Notes: a model not told the origin generated them from the sequence alone. A stretch of DNA of 64,000 nucleotides from Setophaga petechia (GCA_024362935.1 JANCRA010000030.1:10410453-10474452), one strand, 5' to 3'. Positions 1 to 13,058 are shown, counted from the first letter of the stretch. Made by a program: numbers and translations.

Positions 1-3000
1 GGCATCCCCGGCTGGTGGCAGCCACGGGAGCTCCAGCAAGGCCAAATGGCTGCCGGGACCATGGCACGCTGCTGTCAAGTGCCTCTGGCACTCAGGGGAG
101 GTGCCCCTCTGCCCTCTCCCAGGGGCAGGCACAGCCCAGCAGCTGCCCTGGTGCCCAGAGCTCTCATGCACGTCCCAGGTGGACAAGGAGGGCCCCGGCT
201 CCCAGGACATGGCCTGGGCAATGCCTGGATGTGATTCTCCCGTGTGAGAGTTTCACCACTGGGTGCTGAGGATATTCCTCAGGCTCTGCTCTCTCTGAGC
301 AGGTCTTTGCTTTCACCACTCCTGCTCTTTCAGCTCTGCTTTGGCCTCTGGGACCCTGGATCAGATTCACAACCCCACAGCTCTGCCCAGCCTGACCTTA
401 CAGACCCCAGCACAGCCCTGCACACAAAGCCAGAAGCAAGGTTTGCATCTGTTCCCCCAAGATTTAATCAGCTGATATGTGCCCACACAGCCCAATTGAG
501 CTGCTCTCCATGAACGTAATCCCCATGACCCTTGCTATCCTCAAACACATCTGAGGGTCCCTTCATGTTTTACTTGGAACAGAAGTTAATAGCTCTAACA
601 CTGTTGTTCTACTCAGATTTGGTGTCCCTCTCTCATTTGGATGCACCACCTTTGGGTTGGGAGGAGACTTTGAAACTACCCTCTTTAATTGTAATTCAAC
701 TACTTGTGATATTTTGGTACCAATTAATATTGATTTTACAATTGGTTTACAGAGATGTTGTTTTATTACTAATATATTTAATGTGCAAATCAATAAGAAC
801 ACTTGTTTGGCTCTCTCCCTAGAAGGTAATAAAATCAAATATCTCAAGAGTAAAATGCTATCTGATCCATAAATGGCAGCAGCAGATGCTTAATGTAATA
901 GTTAAAGACTATGCAGCATTCTTGGCACCTTCCACGCGTTTTCCACACACACTGTACTAAAGTGACACTCAATAACTTGCCAGTTACAAAAAGTTTAGTA
1001 AATTTGCTGGCACCACATCAGCCTAAATGAAGGCTTCAGTGTCAAGGAATGGCCTTACATGGACAAAGTGGACATTCCCCACTGCTCCATGGGCAGAACT
1101 CCTTTGGGTTTCCCAAATGGAGATTCCATAGCAGAAGACAAAAGCTCTTCATGTCTCTCCTGCTTCCTGAACTCCAGTAGATGGTGAACAATTTTGTGGA
1201 AAAAGTTCCTGAAAGGGGAGAGTCAGAAGAGTTGCTCCAGACTGACAGCTGTCCAACTTATTTGAGGGATTTAAAGCTCTGCAGATGCTTCTGGGAGCCA
1301 TTTGCAGAAGAAACCCTCAAAACAAAGTTGAATCCACCCAACATTTCAAATAAAAAGAAATATCAATATCAAAGTTCTCTGCAGAATGAAATGCTGAACA
1401 ACGTTGAAATTACTCAGCTGTTTAGATCAATTATTCTCAATCTGGTAAAAGTGCTGCCCAACTGCTCCAAACAAAGACCAATTGGATTGATGCATTTTGG
1501 CTTTAAATCCCTACTGTGATTGGATTTGCCTTCTCTCACAAAGGATTTCAGATTGGCAAAGCTGCCTCCTCCAGCAGGAAGGCGTTCCATGCATTGCTGC
1601 AGGTTTGTTGGGGCTGCCGTGCTGCAGCTTTCCCCAGGAGCAGAGAGGAGTGCCCAGCACGGAGCCCTGGCTCACCCAGGGGCTCTCCAGGGCCCTGTTG
1701 TCTGAGGGATGACACTCTGCAGACATAATTCCCTGTAGGTGACCCCAGGAACAGAGTTCCCATGAGTGGCCCCACACTGCTGCCCCTCGGCCTCTGCTGA
1801 AGGGCTCTGGGACCGCTGTGCCAGGAGGGCTGGGGTGGCACTGGGAGCCCCCTCTCACAGACAGACTGGACAATGGCACTGGCTGTGTGTCCCCTGGGTG
1901 CCACAGACACCCTGCCAGCAGCCCTGCCTGAGCAGCAGCAGGGGCTGCACGTGTGCTCTGGCAGTGCCCCTGAACGTCGCTGGCATGGCAGGCGCGGGGG
2001 CTCAGCAGCACCTAAAGCACACTTGGGCACTCCCCACCCTGCAAGCAGAGTGTGCTTGTGGGCTGTTTCCACAGTCCCACCAGGAGGAGGCTGTTGTTAC
2101 TGCCCTAGGAGTTATTACTTTAGTGTTGTTAATAAAAGGTGCAATTGCAGTGAATGTGAACGTGTCCTCCCCTGTACTCAGCACCGGCTGCCAACAGCCC
2201 GGCACTCGTGTTCTCCTTCCATCATCTCCTGTCCCAGACAGGTGGAATGGGATGACTGCCATTGCAGGGAAGTCATAAAGTATAAAATGCTTCATTTGTT
2301 CATGAAATGGAAATTTGAATGGCCAGGGAAGGCCCCTGCAGTGCATGCTGCTTCACAGCCAGCACTGGGGTGGGCACTGTCCTGCTGCCTGCAGGGATGC
2401 CCCATCAGGGACCTGCTCCAAGGCTCCACACAGGCTTGGCCCCAAGGGTTTAGAAGGAAAAGGAGAGGGCACAAGGATTCAGGGTTTAGGAGGTGCTCAA
2501 AACGTGGTTCGTGGCAGGAGGGGGCTCTGATGACACAACCAGACCCTGCCAGGCTCAGTGTGCAGCCACCAACCCTCGGTGATGCTCCCTGGGCAGGGGT
2601 GGGTGAGCACGTCCTGGCTGGGGTGCAGAGCCCACAGTCCCATCTGGAATATGCAATGTGGAGACAATAGAGCAAAGTGTAACCACTGTTTACAGAAAAA
2701 ATTGTCAAGGATTTATTTATTGGAAGTGACTGAGGAATATGAATTCTACACTCCATTTAAAATGCTTTTTATTTCTCTCAGCCTTGGGGCTCTGAGTACA
2801 TCTAATTTCACCCATAGCTATAATTCTCCACCAAACAGTTCCTGCTTCTCCTCTGGGTTCCTAAGAGTCATTTTGGTTTATGTCCTCTCCGGTGCAGCTC
2901 ATGCTGTGGCTGGAGACAGTTACACACCGGTGAACTTTCCCAACACCCCCTCCCCAAAGGGGGCACACACACACGCAGTGTGAGCGAGTGGCAGGCACTG

Positions 3001-4199
3001 GGAACAGCTTGACACCTCACTATATATTTATTTTAAAAAATAAAACTCCAAATGTCTTTATCATGTAGGGGTTTCTCCTGAGGAGCCTTGTAATTCACCG
3101 CAGACACTTTGATTGTCCCTACCTTGCAGCTAACAAACTATTAGTTTTGTTAGTATATTTATTCCACTAAAATTGGAGCCTGTGATTACAAATCCAATGC
3201 TGTGATTGAGTCAGGGTTTGAAAATAAATCTGTCTGGGGCTCATCTGGCATTTTGGTGCTGGGAGAGGCAGCATCAGGCAGTGCTCCTGCAGCCCAGCTG
3301 TGGGCTGGGCCGTCCAGCTGTGGGGCACCACGGCCAGGGGCACAGCCACGGCCAGCCCTGCTGGCTCACTGCTCAGGGCTTGGGTTCTGGGGCTGGGCCC
3401 GTTTCCCCAGCTGAGCCAGCAGAGTTGGCTCTCCAAACAGTGACAGTGTTGGGGCAGAGGCTGCTCTATGGCCACAGTTTGCTCCATGCCCCAGCCTTTC
3501 CTGGGCTTGTTGCTCCATGAGGCTTGTGGCACCTGGACAGTATCTTGGTGACGTGACAGCTTTGCACCAGGGCAGGAGGTGCCCCTTCCCAGGAGGGTGC
3601 TGCCAGCCAGGCTGTGCCCAGAGGGATGGGGATAGCTGGGGTGCCCTGACTGGGACCAGGCCAAGGAGGGAGGCAGGGAGTGAGATGGGAGAGGGACAGG
3701 GTGGTGCTCTTGCCATTCTGATGCTCCCCCAGATTATTTCCCAGAAGGCTTCTCTGCTGTGGAGTTTTGCTTGCTTTGAAATAAATGAGCTGTTCTGTTT
3801 CTGCAGGTAGGCAGTGAGAGCATTTCACTGCCTGGGTATCTCTCCTTGCAAGCTCTCAGGAGAGGAGTGAGCAAGACAGAAGCCACAGCACTCGCTCAGG
3901 TAATGCAGACTGCCCCTGTGCCACCTGGCTCCTGGGGGGGACAATGACCTCGCCCCCAGGTGGGGCTGCCCAGACTCCTCCCACGTCCCTCTGGCCACCT
4001 GCAGGGCCCTGCTCACAGTGCAGGGGCTGTCCCTCACCCTCCCTGGCTGCTGCCACCTGCGCCTGGCCCTGGGTCCCCATCCTGCACCCCAGCCTGGCAC
4101 CCCCGGCCGTGCCACCTGCGGCTCGGAGCCCCTGACCAGGAGCACATGCCCTACTGTATGTACACAGGGAAAAAACCTGTCAGGGAAGATTAAAACCCC
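1..4199. other. single-copy intergenic or intronic sequence, no gene seen
   Basis: No convincing coding exon, RNA gene or recognisable transposon was found. Bases about 560-1,480 are AT-rich; an ATG-initiated frame of 112 codons at 1,181-1,519 has no domain I recognise and no flanking gene structure. Bases about 2,080-2,330 combine moderate AT content with runs of TAAT- and ATAAA-like motifs and could be a conserved non-coding block. Bases about 3,010-3,230 are also AT-rich. The rest is GC-rich with many short stop-free frames, as expected by chance at this composition. Confidence 0.5.
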
Positions 4200-4960
4200 A
4201 GACAGTCTTTATTGTAAGATTGTTTTTTTCATTTATTTATCCCCTTTTTTCCCTTTTAGCAAGAGTAGTCAGGGTTTGATATGATTAGAATTGCAAATCT
4301 TGCATGTTAAAAGGGAAGCACTGAAGTAAAAGGATGCTGCCTGTGTAATGAGACACGTTTTAAATCCAGGCTAGGTAAATTTGGTGTTGAGCATAAAGGG
4401 TATGAAATAAACTCGCAGTGAGCTCAGCAAATGCCCCAAGGCGCGTCCCCATTAGTATTCCCATTTGTGAGCTCACTTCATAAGACTAATGGAGTTGCTA
4501 CCTGGGGACATTAATTGTGCATGACACCATTGCCGAGCCTTTGTGCACTCTTACTAATATCACAGTGCCTCCTTGACAAAACGCCTGCAAAGATTACAAA
4601 CATACCTAAAATAACTGCCACATTCACACTCATATTTGACAGGGATCTTCGAGTTCAGTTACAATAGAATTACCATCATTTCTTACACCTCTGGCTTTTT
4701 ATTACATTAAACAATGGTTGATATTGCTTCCTTAAACCAGTGTCAGATTGTGTAAAATCTCTCTATCTCAGGCTTTTCTATTAAGCCTCCCATTTATCAG
4801 GGGAATGTATAGCTTCCATACTTGACTCTTACTACAAATATTATATATTATATACTTAAGCACGCGTGCACATGCACACATCACCCTTCTTCTGTGTTAA
4901 AGGCACAGCAACATTTCTGAGCCCTTGCAATTAATACTGAAAGGCTCTGCTATCGTGTGA
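4200..4960. other. candidate conserved non-coding element, AT-rich
   Basis: AT-rich unique block with many homeodomain-type cores (ATTAGT, ACTAAT, ATTAAT) between about 4,440 and 4,620, few CpGs and no long open frame. Its texture contrasts with the GC-rich flanks and is typical of vertebrate developmental enhancers. Conservation itself cannot be seen from one sequence, so this is inference. Confidence 0.3.
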
Positions 4961-5912
4961 GGTGCTCACAGGTCTTCCACCATTAATTATAGCATCATCT
5001 CTGGGGAAAGCCTTCCTGGATCTGGACTCCCTGTTTTGAATCCCAGTCCAGGATTAAGATGATGGATGAGAGGATTTGCTAAATTTGCAGCAACCAGGGT
5101 AAGATTCTGTTGAAGAAAGCAGATGAATTGGGATCTTCTGGAGCTCAGCCACACCAGGTTTGTCCTTCTCAGGGCTGTGTGGGGCTCCCCAGCAGCGTGG
5201 CCCCTGGCCAGTCCTGTGGAGCTGCCCTGCAGCCCCAGTGGCTCTGTGCACTGCTCCCCCACGGCTGCACTGAGAGGCACTGCTGGGACACCAGGGCACA
5301 TCTCACCCTGAAAGAGATGCTAAAACAAGGTACCCAAGTGAATGAATGCAAAACCTTTGAGGATTCAATGCTCAGCTACTTGGAGGAGGGGTTCAGTCCT
5401 TCACAAATCACTTTTTAAAAAATATATTTATATAAAAAGCTAAGTGTTTGCATTTTTTTCTGGCGCTGACACCATCTGTGCCCCAACAGCTTTTGATTTT
5501 GATTTTGCTCTTTCCCCTCTGCACTTGGGCCTCCTCTGAGACTTCCTCTTGGAGAAGAGCCTTGCCAAGCTGCAGGTAAGGGAAAATTCATTGATGCGCA
5601 TCAGAAAGCTCTTCACCCCACCTTCCCTCTCCCAGAGGTCATGGCTTTGCCATCAGCTGCCCAAGGACATTCTGATTTTACTATGTGGCAGTATTGAAAG
5701 AAAAGTCCAGCTCTGTATTCACTAGACAACAAAACACTTTGTCTAGATAAGGACATCAGTGTTTACTTCAAATTCCTGACCTCTGAGATGGAGCTGGTAA
5801 AGACCCATGGAGACATGAGACAGAAGCTGTGCTTCTGCTCTTGGGGGTGTAGCTGGGAGAGACTGGGGTTGGATCTCAGCTGCAGATGTAGGGGATGACA
5901 CTTCAAGAATAG
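4961..5912. other. single-copy sequence, nothing identified
   Basis: Mixed-composition unique DNA with an AT-rich low-complexity patch at about 5,413-5,460. No coding, RNA or transposon signal was recognised. Confidence 0.5.
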
Positions 5913-5948
5913 CTATTTCTATTTCTATTGCTATTGCTATTTCTATTG
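5913..5948. repeat. hexanucleotide microsatellite (TATTTC/TATTGC)
   Basis: About six copies of a 6-bp unit alternating between TATTTC and TATTGC, in an AT-rich context. Short and imperfect; no function is suggested. Confidence 0.85.
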
Positions 5949-6349
5949 ACAGGATTTATTGGAATTCATATTAATTATTAGTTTGCAGTGGTGCCTGTCA
6001 GCAGTCCAACACATATTTCTTTACAAACTTGTTCTACAACTTGCTGCAGCAAGAGAAGGCACAAGGTGATTGTGGGCAAAGCTGCCTCCAGGGTTTGGGG
6101 ACCCTTCCTCCCTGGGCTGGTCCTGCCTCACACCTCCTAGCCCCAAACAAAGGGTGCTGATGGCCAGGCAGGAGGAGCACCCAGGGCACAGCAGGGCTTT
6201 GCACTGGGCATTTGAGAGCAGCCCTGAAGAAATGAGCCTGAGCTGAGGAACACACCGTGAATGCATACGGCTGATCCGCCCCGTGGAGCTGGCACGCAGT
6301 CTTTTCCTGCTGTCTCATTGACTTCTTGCCAAAAAAGGTTTAAAATGCT

Positions 6350-6680
6350 GGAGTTTTCTCTGGAATTCTGAAGTTGGGACTTAAAAATACTTCAAACACT
6401 TGGTTTAATAGAGCTTCACATCAGCGTATTCCCAGTTTCACACAGCTCCCTAGTGACACGGGACCTTTTGTCAAGCACATATGAAATTAAGTGAAATAAA
6501 AATCATATTAAAAATTATTACCATCTAACAGCCATTAGTCTGCACATTGCTGTCACGTCTTGATGGATTTCTCACTTAGTTCAATGAATGTTCTAACGAC
6601 AGTGATAAAATCACTCAGAAAAAAATATAATAAACTGTTAACCCTTCACGAGGCTGCTTGTTTTTCAAATCCCTTTAAGA
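6350..6680. other. candidate conserved non-coding element
   Basis: AT-rich unique block containing ATTAAG, CATTAGT and TGATGGATT-type motifs and a GTGATAAAATCAC near-palindrome at about 6,602-6,614. No open frame of note. Classification as an enhancer-like element rests on composition and motif texture only. Confidence 0.25.
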
Positions 6681-7174
6681 ACTGTTCAGCAGTGAGTTGC
6701 TCCCCAGGGTACTTGCCTGTAGATGAAAACCTGCCTCTGCCTGACTTGGCCATGATGGAGAAGGTGGGAATCCTGTTCCAACCCTCCCCAGCGAGGGACA
6801 CGGCCTGGCTGGGGCCTGGCCTGCAGCAAGGATGACGCTGCTGGAATGACTCAGCCCTGTCTCCTTCCAGAGCAAGGCCAGGGATCCCTGGGCTCCAGTT
6901 CCCTCGAGGAGCACTGGACAGGCCCTACCACAATGATTCCATGGTGCCCAGCACTGCTCAGTGCAGGGAACAAGTCTCTGTTCCCCAACAGACCTGGGGG
7001 TGCTCAGCCCCTGGCTCGGGACCCGCCACAGGGGTCCTAAGGCATGCGTGGGAGGGCAGAGGGGGTGACCTGGGTCCCAAGGCACAGGTGAGAACAGGGA
7101 CATGGTGACTTCGGGTGCTTGACGGAGCAGCAGCTGTGGAAGTGCAGCATGGCTCCCGAGAAGGGCATCTGCAG

Positions 7175-7470
7175 TGGGCTATTAACACAGAGCTACTTAA
7201 CGGGCAATCAGCCCAGCCTCGTTAATAAAACACATCCATTTGAGTGCCACGAATGACTCTGTGTGCTGCTGGAGCTCTCTGGCTAATAGCAGCCTCGGCA
7301 GCCTGGCATCGCTGGGTTTGTTGTGTCCTGCAAATTTAATGCGTGCTTACTGCTATGGAGAATGGCGGGTAAGATGTAAATGACAGACTGCAGGAGCAGA
7401 CGTGGCAGTATAATAAACTCGGCTGGCACTTCTCCTGAGTTGTATTTAGCCTACCACGTTCTGCGGAGGC
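7175..7470. other. candidate conserved non-coding element
   Basis: Unique block with HOX-type TTAATAAAA (about 7,211-7,219), several TAAT cores and a MEIS/TGIF-type TGACAG near 7,380. It separates two GC-rich stretches. No coding signal. Inference from motif texture. Confidence 0.25.
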
Positions 7471-10369
7471 CTGGCAGTGGGCCAGCATGTGCAAGTGCTC
7501 GTGCATGGGACGTGCATGGGACACGGCCAGCCGTGCACCAGTGGCAGCAGGGCCCTCACGCTGTCGCAGGTGACGCTGGCTATTGTCACAATGCCTCCTC
7601 TCCGCTGGTGCTGCCTGTCAGAATCCATTCGACACAGAACAGAAGCAGTGTTTAACTCCCCCAGTGTTAAACCTTTGCTCTCTGAGCAGGAGGGTCCTGA
7701 GCCCTGAGGGCATTTCTGGCTGCTGGAGCCGGAGGGAAGTGAACACCTTTTTGTGACTGTTGTCACTCAGCAAATTGTTCTGCGAGACACCTGATTGTGG
7801 TATTAGAAAGACAGATTGATGTTCTCAGGAAGATCAATGAACTCGCCAGGTTTGTGATGACACGCAGCTCGCCTCCCTCTCGGTGCAGTGACAGCCCAGC
7901 ATCCCACGGAGAGGACACCGCGGGGACCTCCCGACACAGCCCCTGGACCAGCTTCCTGCACCGGGGCACGGCAGGACCTTGCTGATGGTGGGGGAAGCTT
8001 GTAGAAGAGCAGCACAAATTAGCAGCACTTGGAGGGAAGCAGAGATAGAGATAGAGGAGGTTTTGGGCAGACTGTGTTAGAAGAAAGCAGCTCTGGGACA
8101 GGGGAGTCCCCAGCCTGGGAACCGCTGTGGGCACGGCAAGGGGTGGCAAGTGCCAGCTCCTCCCAAAGCCACCGAGAAAGAAACCCTGGAGAAGAGAGAG
8201 GGCTCCTCCTGGGGCCTCAGGGGAGGCGGTGAGGAGGCCGTGCAGAGGCTGGGCTGGCAGAGGCTGGGCTGGCAGAGCCCACAGGCCCAGCGCTGGTGCA
8301 GGCGCCACAGCCCTCGCCCTCCTCGTTGGGCACCACAAACACAGACACTGCCGAGCTCGGCCATGGAGCAGCCAGGTGCTAAATGGGAAATCTGATTGTT
8401 CATCCTTTGTTTTCTTCCTTCCATGCCGAGAGTGAATTAAGTCAAAGCCAATTCTGAGGAAAAGCGGATCTCCTCTGCCATCCATCATGGACGAGAGCAC
8501 GGCTGGGCAGATCTACAGGCCTCTGAAGGCCCGTACGGATATGTTGTCCCAAATCTCATCTCCATGGCTCAGGGTGATTGATCTCGGCTATTCAGACCTG
8601 TGGAGCTCAATGATTTCTCTCTCCTAACCTCTACCTGATTCCTGCTGTATTTCATGGAGATGATTCCTGTAGAAGTGTTAGGTTTTGAAAATAAACTGAA
8701 TCAGGTCTGAAACAATGGGACTGAATCCTTTTCCTGCTCTAGCTCCAGCATGATGCCAGAGTTGCCTGTGGTTGTCCTGTGCTCCCTGGCTGAGCTGCTG
8801 GGCTGAAAGGCTTCTGTTTCCTGCACCCTCGTGTTTGTAGGACATGAAGGAGCTGTCTCCTGAGCTGGGGCATTCATTGGCATTTTTATACAAAGAATTA
8901 CAGACATGTAGGCATGGAACAGACCTCACCTAATCTGTCTCTCTGCAGTAAGGAGAGATCACAGACTCCTTGTAGATGTTTCTCTACCTCAGTGGCCTTC
9001 CATAGCCTGTATTTCCCCTAGATTATAGCTTGCTTATGGTTTGGGAGTTGCTGCTTTATCTTGCCTAGTTTTTCCCTCCTGCAAGGAGAGCACAATATTT
9101 CTGTATTATTCAAGGTGGAAAAAACGACAGCCATCCTTTTTGTCCCAAACTTTTGTGTCCTCAAAGACTTTAATGGCCAGAGCTCCTCTGCTCCACACTA
9201 AGTAATTCCAACCACACCAGCTTCCATTATCATGCACTGCATTCTCGGAACCTGCTGAGTTTCTGTTGCCTCTGGATTCTTTCCCATTTTCTGTTCACTT
9301 ATAAGAGAAAGCTGAGGATGTCCCTGGAAAGACCAAAGTTGAATTTTCTCTCAGGCTACAAATGTGGGATATGTTTTCCCTGCATTTTATCAGAGCATCA
9401 CCTTCCTGACAGATGCCATGGTTATTGCAGACCCTGGATCCTCCCCAGCTTCTGCTTGCTCAAGCAGTAATGCCTGCTCTGCACTGTGTGTGCTGTTTTC
9501 TCTCCCACGTAGAACCACTCTGTGCTTGTCTCTACTGAGCTGCACCTCTCTGCTTTCAGACTATGGCCAGTGACCGTGGATGAGCTGAAATTCTGCTCCA
9601 GCTTCTGAATTGCTCACAAACCTCTTTGCTTGGCCACCTGCAGGATGTGGCTCAGACAAAAGGTTGGAGGCCTGGGCAGCCCCATGGGCTTCTCCTGGGG
9701 CTGCCAGGCAGGTGCCAGTCCTTGAGGAAGGCTGTGGGGTGTGGGCACTGCCTGCTGCGGGTGCCCGCTGTGCCGTGGGACTGGCAGGGACGCAGGGATG
9801 GATGCTGCACCTCCTGCCACAGGAAGGACTTCGTGGGGACAGCCTGGCTAGGAGGAGGCAGAGGGAAGGGGAAGAATGGGCTCTAAGCATGCTGCCAGTG
9901 TAAATTATCTCAGCCTGTTACTGCTGCCTATAAAGAGCTCAGTGTAACTGCAAGTGCACCACTCCAGAGACAACTGCAGGGAGCTTTATCACTGCAAAGC
10001 AAAGAGGATGCCCTGCTTAGTGTAAGAGGTTCCAGAGGACAGGCTACAGCAATGAACAGGTTACAGGGCAGTGAAAGCCAAAGGACACAGGAACAAGGCA
10101 CTTTAAGCTCTCCCTCCTTGTGTGGGTCTGCCAAGAGCAGAATATGGCATCATTTGCTATGCCCAAATTCTGCTGAATAACCTGCAAGCAGTGCTTTCCC
10201 CTTCCTCTTCATGCCTGAACACATCTTATTTGTTAGTGGAAAAGTTTCCTCCTAATGAATTTGCCACAAAAAGGAGAAAAATGGCCATGGCCTCAACATG
10301 GAGAAAATGGCAAATCCGATGGTGGCAATTAAGCAGAAAACAAGACAGGGATCTGCAGGCGGCCCGGAG
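7471..10369. other. single-copy sequence, no gene seen
   Basis: GC-rich and mixed unique DNA. A frame of 245 codons on the minus strand at 7,763-8,500 has no recognisable domain and overlaps equally open frames on the other strand, so it is not called. A 15-bp direct duplication lies at about 8,247-8,277. Bases about 8,930-9,360 are AT-richer without a specific signal. Confidence 0.45.
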
Positions 10370-10800
10370 AGAAGGGGTTAAATTGCCATGGAAACAACCA
10401 TGCATTATTTACATGGCCTAATGAATAAAACATTTAAGTAGTAGGCTAATAAATTTCAGAACACAAAGCAAAGTAAGCTATGATTTAAATATATGCCTCT
10501 GATGAATATAACTTGAGTTATAGAGCTGAAGCAGTGGGAGACCCAGCTCAGTTTTACACCCTCATCTCACTAACATGAAGGTATATCTTCTTTTTAATAA
10601 ATGATTTTTCCAACGAGCACACAAATTGGCATGAAATTCTCTCCTGTCAGGCATCCTGAAGCCTTTTCTAATAGCTTTTCTTGTGAATTTCTGTTGAGGT
10701 AGGAATGCTTTTGTTTTGGTTTTTTCCCCTCCTGCACATTCTGCCAGATTTCCGAGCAGGATAACATTAGCAATCAATTTGTTAAACTGTTAGCAGAACA
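10370..10800. other. candidate conserved non-coding element with RFX-like site
   Basis: AT-rich block starting at an RFX X-box-like palindrome (10,382-10,395) and continuing through ATGCATTATTTACATGG, CCTAATGAATAAAA and several TAAT cores. The combination of an X-box with homeodomain cores is common in deeply conserved vertebrate non-coding elements; conservation is not shown here. Confidence 0.35.
10382..10395. promoter_or_regulatory. RFX X-box-like motif
   Basis: ATTGCCATGGAAAC matches the palindromic RFX-family X-box GTTGCCATGGAAAC at 13 of 14 positions. RFX proteins bind such inverted half-sites as dimers. A predicted site only; occupancy is unknown. Confidence 0.4.
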
Positions 10801-11318
10801 TATGTCGGAAGGTTTCAAACAGACCCAGACTGAAAGATGTGTTGTTTATTGTGTATCAGATATACGTGTGATCCATATGGCTCCAAGTGCAGGATCCCTT
10901 TGTCTTCCACCCACTGCAGATTTCCACCCGTGTTCTCCACATGGATCAGTCAGGGACACCATTCCAAGAGGGAAGACCATGGCACCATGGTGGGACGTGG
11001 TGCTGGGTGCCAGGATGGCCTGTGCACAGCAGGCCTGTCTTCCTCTGGCAGGGGCTGTGCCAGCTGCTGGGCAGCCCATCCACCCTGGGGAGATGTGGGA
11101 GTGGGTTCTGTGCCACAGGCGAGGGACAGCAGGTGCCCAGACACTCCTGGGAGCATCCCTCGCACCTTTGCCTCTGTTTCAATGGCTGTGGGAAGCCAGG
11201 CTGGTGCACATGCCAGGGAACAAGGCACAAGCCCAACAGTGACAGCTTTCCAACCTCTGGAGCCATTTCCACCTCTGCCTTCTGCTGCAGCACCAGCCTG
11301 AGAGCGCAGCCACAAGGG

Positions 11319-11495
11319 GGACAGTGGTGGCAGCGGTGGCAGTGGTGGCAGTGGTGGCAGTGGTGGCAGTGGTGGCAGTGGGGGCAGTGGTGACAGCGGT
11401 GGCAGTGGTGACAGCGGTGGCAGTGGTGGCAGTGGTGACAGCGGTGACAGTGGTGGCAGTGGTGACAGTGGTGGCAGCGGTGGCAGCGGTGGCAG
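11319..11495. repeat. 9-bp minisatellite, G-rich
   Basis: About 19-20 copies of a 9-bp unit, GGTGGCAGT with GGTGACAGT, GGTGGCAGC and GGTGACAGC variants. Nine is a multiple of three, so frames stay open on both strands, reading a Pro-Pro-Leu repeat on the minus strand. The GG-NN-GG spacing could allow two-tetrad G-quadruplexes. This is the first substantial array from the left edge of the window. Confidence 0.95.
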
Positions 11496-11968
11496 GACTG
11501 GGCAGCTCTGGGCAGCCCAGGGCAGGGGGCAGGGGGCAGGGGCTGGGCAGTTGTGCATCACTCAAGTGCTCCAGTGAGCTCCCAGCAGGTCAGGGAGCCC
11601 CGGGCTGCCCCGGGGTCACGGGGGCTGAGCTCTGGGTGCTGAGGCTTGGCCACCTGCCTGGCAGCCAGGTGGGACACGGCCATCCCTTCACCATTCTCCT
11701 TCCATGGGCAGGCTGAAATCTGCTGCTGCTATTTTTAGAAGGATGGTATCTATCAATCCATGGAGCAGATTGCTGGCCACAAAGATAGATGAAACAACAG
11801 CTGGTGCTTCGGAGAGGGATCAGGACACTGGAAAAGCTGCAGCTTGCTGAGCCCACATACTCAGCTGTCAGTGGCCAATCCAAATGTGGGAGCTCAGCAT
11901 TGCTCTGCTAAAGACTCCAGTCACACCAGCTCCACTCCGGCATCTGAGCCAGTTGGGGCTCCCTTCCA
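11496..11968. other. single-copy spacer, nothing identified
   Basis: GC-rich unique DNA between two arrays, with a few GGGCAGG-type runs near 11,520-11,545. No gene or transposon was recognised. Confidence 0.5.
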
Positions 11969-12046
11969 TTCCTTCCTTCCTTCCTTCCTTCCTTCCTTCC
12001 TTCCTTCCTTCCTTCCTTCCTTCCTTCCTTCCTTCCTTCCTTCCTT

Positions 12047-12078
<32 letters not shown>

Positions 12079-12115
12079 CCTTCCTGCCTTCCTTCCTGCC
12101 TTCCTTCCTGCCTTC
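11969..12115. repeat. (CCTT)n microsatellite with a 12-bp derived tail
   Basis: About 23 uninterrupted CCTT tetranucleotides at 11,969-12,060, followed by about five copies of a 12-bp derivative in which every third tetramer reads CCTG. The plus strand is pure pyrimidine over the first part and the complement pure purine, a sequence class able to form intramolecular triplex DNA. The pure half lies on the left and the interrupted half on the right. Confidence 0.95.
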
Positions 12116-13057
12116 TTCTTGAAAATAATATTTTAACCTCAAATAACAAAATATTTACTGAAATTAAGTTTTGAATAGTGTATCGCTTTGCAAAAATGCC
12201 ATTTTTAGTCCTAAAAAGTGAAGCCTGAAGGGAGAGATCTGAAAGACCAAGCAGTGCTGCTGACAAAGCTTCAGAGACAGTCTGTTCATTGGGTCAGGAT
12301 GTGCCCAAAAGCAAGTCCACCTCTAACAACTAGTCAGCTAGTAAATAAAAAAGGGTTTAGCCTTTGTCTTGATCATCAGGACCATGACAGTTTTGGTTCA
12401 GAGAGAATGATTTTCTGGATAAATCCAGGAGTTAAAAAAAAAAAAAAAGATGAAGGATCACATTGCTGACTGGTAGACAGGAGATGTGGTGGGGGAAGAA
12501 ACCAGATGAATTGTGTTGTCTAAACAATTTGTTATGAATTATCCAGTCAACTGTAATGAAAACATATGGACAAAAATCACAAGAAACTCCTCCAATGTTT
12601 TAAAATGTGAGTGATGCTGATGTTGACTGGGGGCCCGTTACACAGCTCTGTGTATTGGGGTTGCAAAAGAGGACACTGAAAAGAACTGGGGGACCCAATT
12701 TGCAAAAGGGAAATGGAGGAGTTTCAGCATTCCAGCAAAAGCAAAGCACTGCTCTCATGGTCTGGGGAGGTTTAGAAATGTCTTGTTTTGTTCTGATTTT
12801 GAGAAAAACCATGGGACCATCAGAATTTGCCCCCAAAAGGAGCACTCTGAGCCTGCCAACAGGCAGCATCTCCTCAGTGGGCTCTGCCCTGGGGGCCAGG
12901 GTGGGCCCTGCAGCCCCCCTGCCTCAGGGCTGAGCCCCCTCCTCAGTGCTGGGACCCCTTTGCTGGCCGAGGGGGGCTCAGAGTGGCTCTGCCAGGCTGC
13001 TCCCCTCTGTCCCCATCAACAGCAGCAGCAGGGAAATGACAGCCATGCAGGGAGGGG

Positions 13058-13058
<1 letters not shown>
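12116..13058. other. single-copy sequence, nothing identified
   Basis: Mixed-composition unique DNA, AT-rich on the left with a poly(A) tract at about 12,433-12,448. A (CAG)4 run at about 13,018-13,030 precedes the (CTG)n tract and is complementary to it. No gene was recognised. Confidence 0.5.

Noticed and set aside
1181..1519. ATG-initiated 112-codon frame as a small gene
   Set aside because: No recognisable domain, no splice or promoter context; a frame of this length is expected by chance across 64 kb.
11319..11495. Gly-Gly-Ser linker or Pro-Pro-Leu coding repeat
   Set aside because: The 9-bp microsatellite explains both readings; no flanking coding exons.
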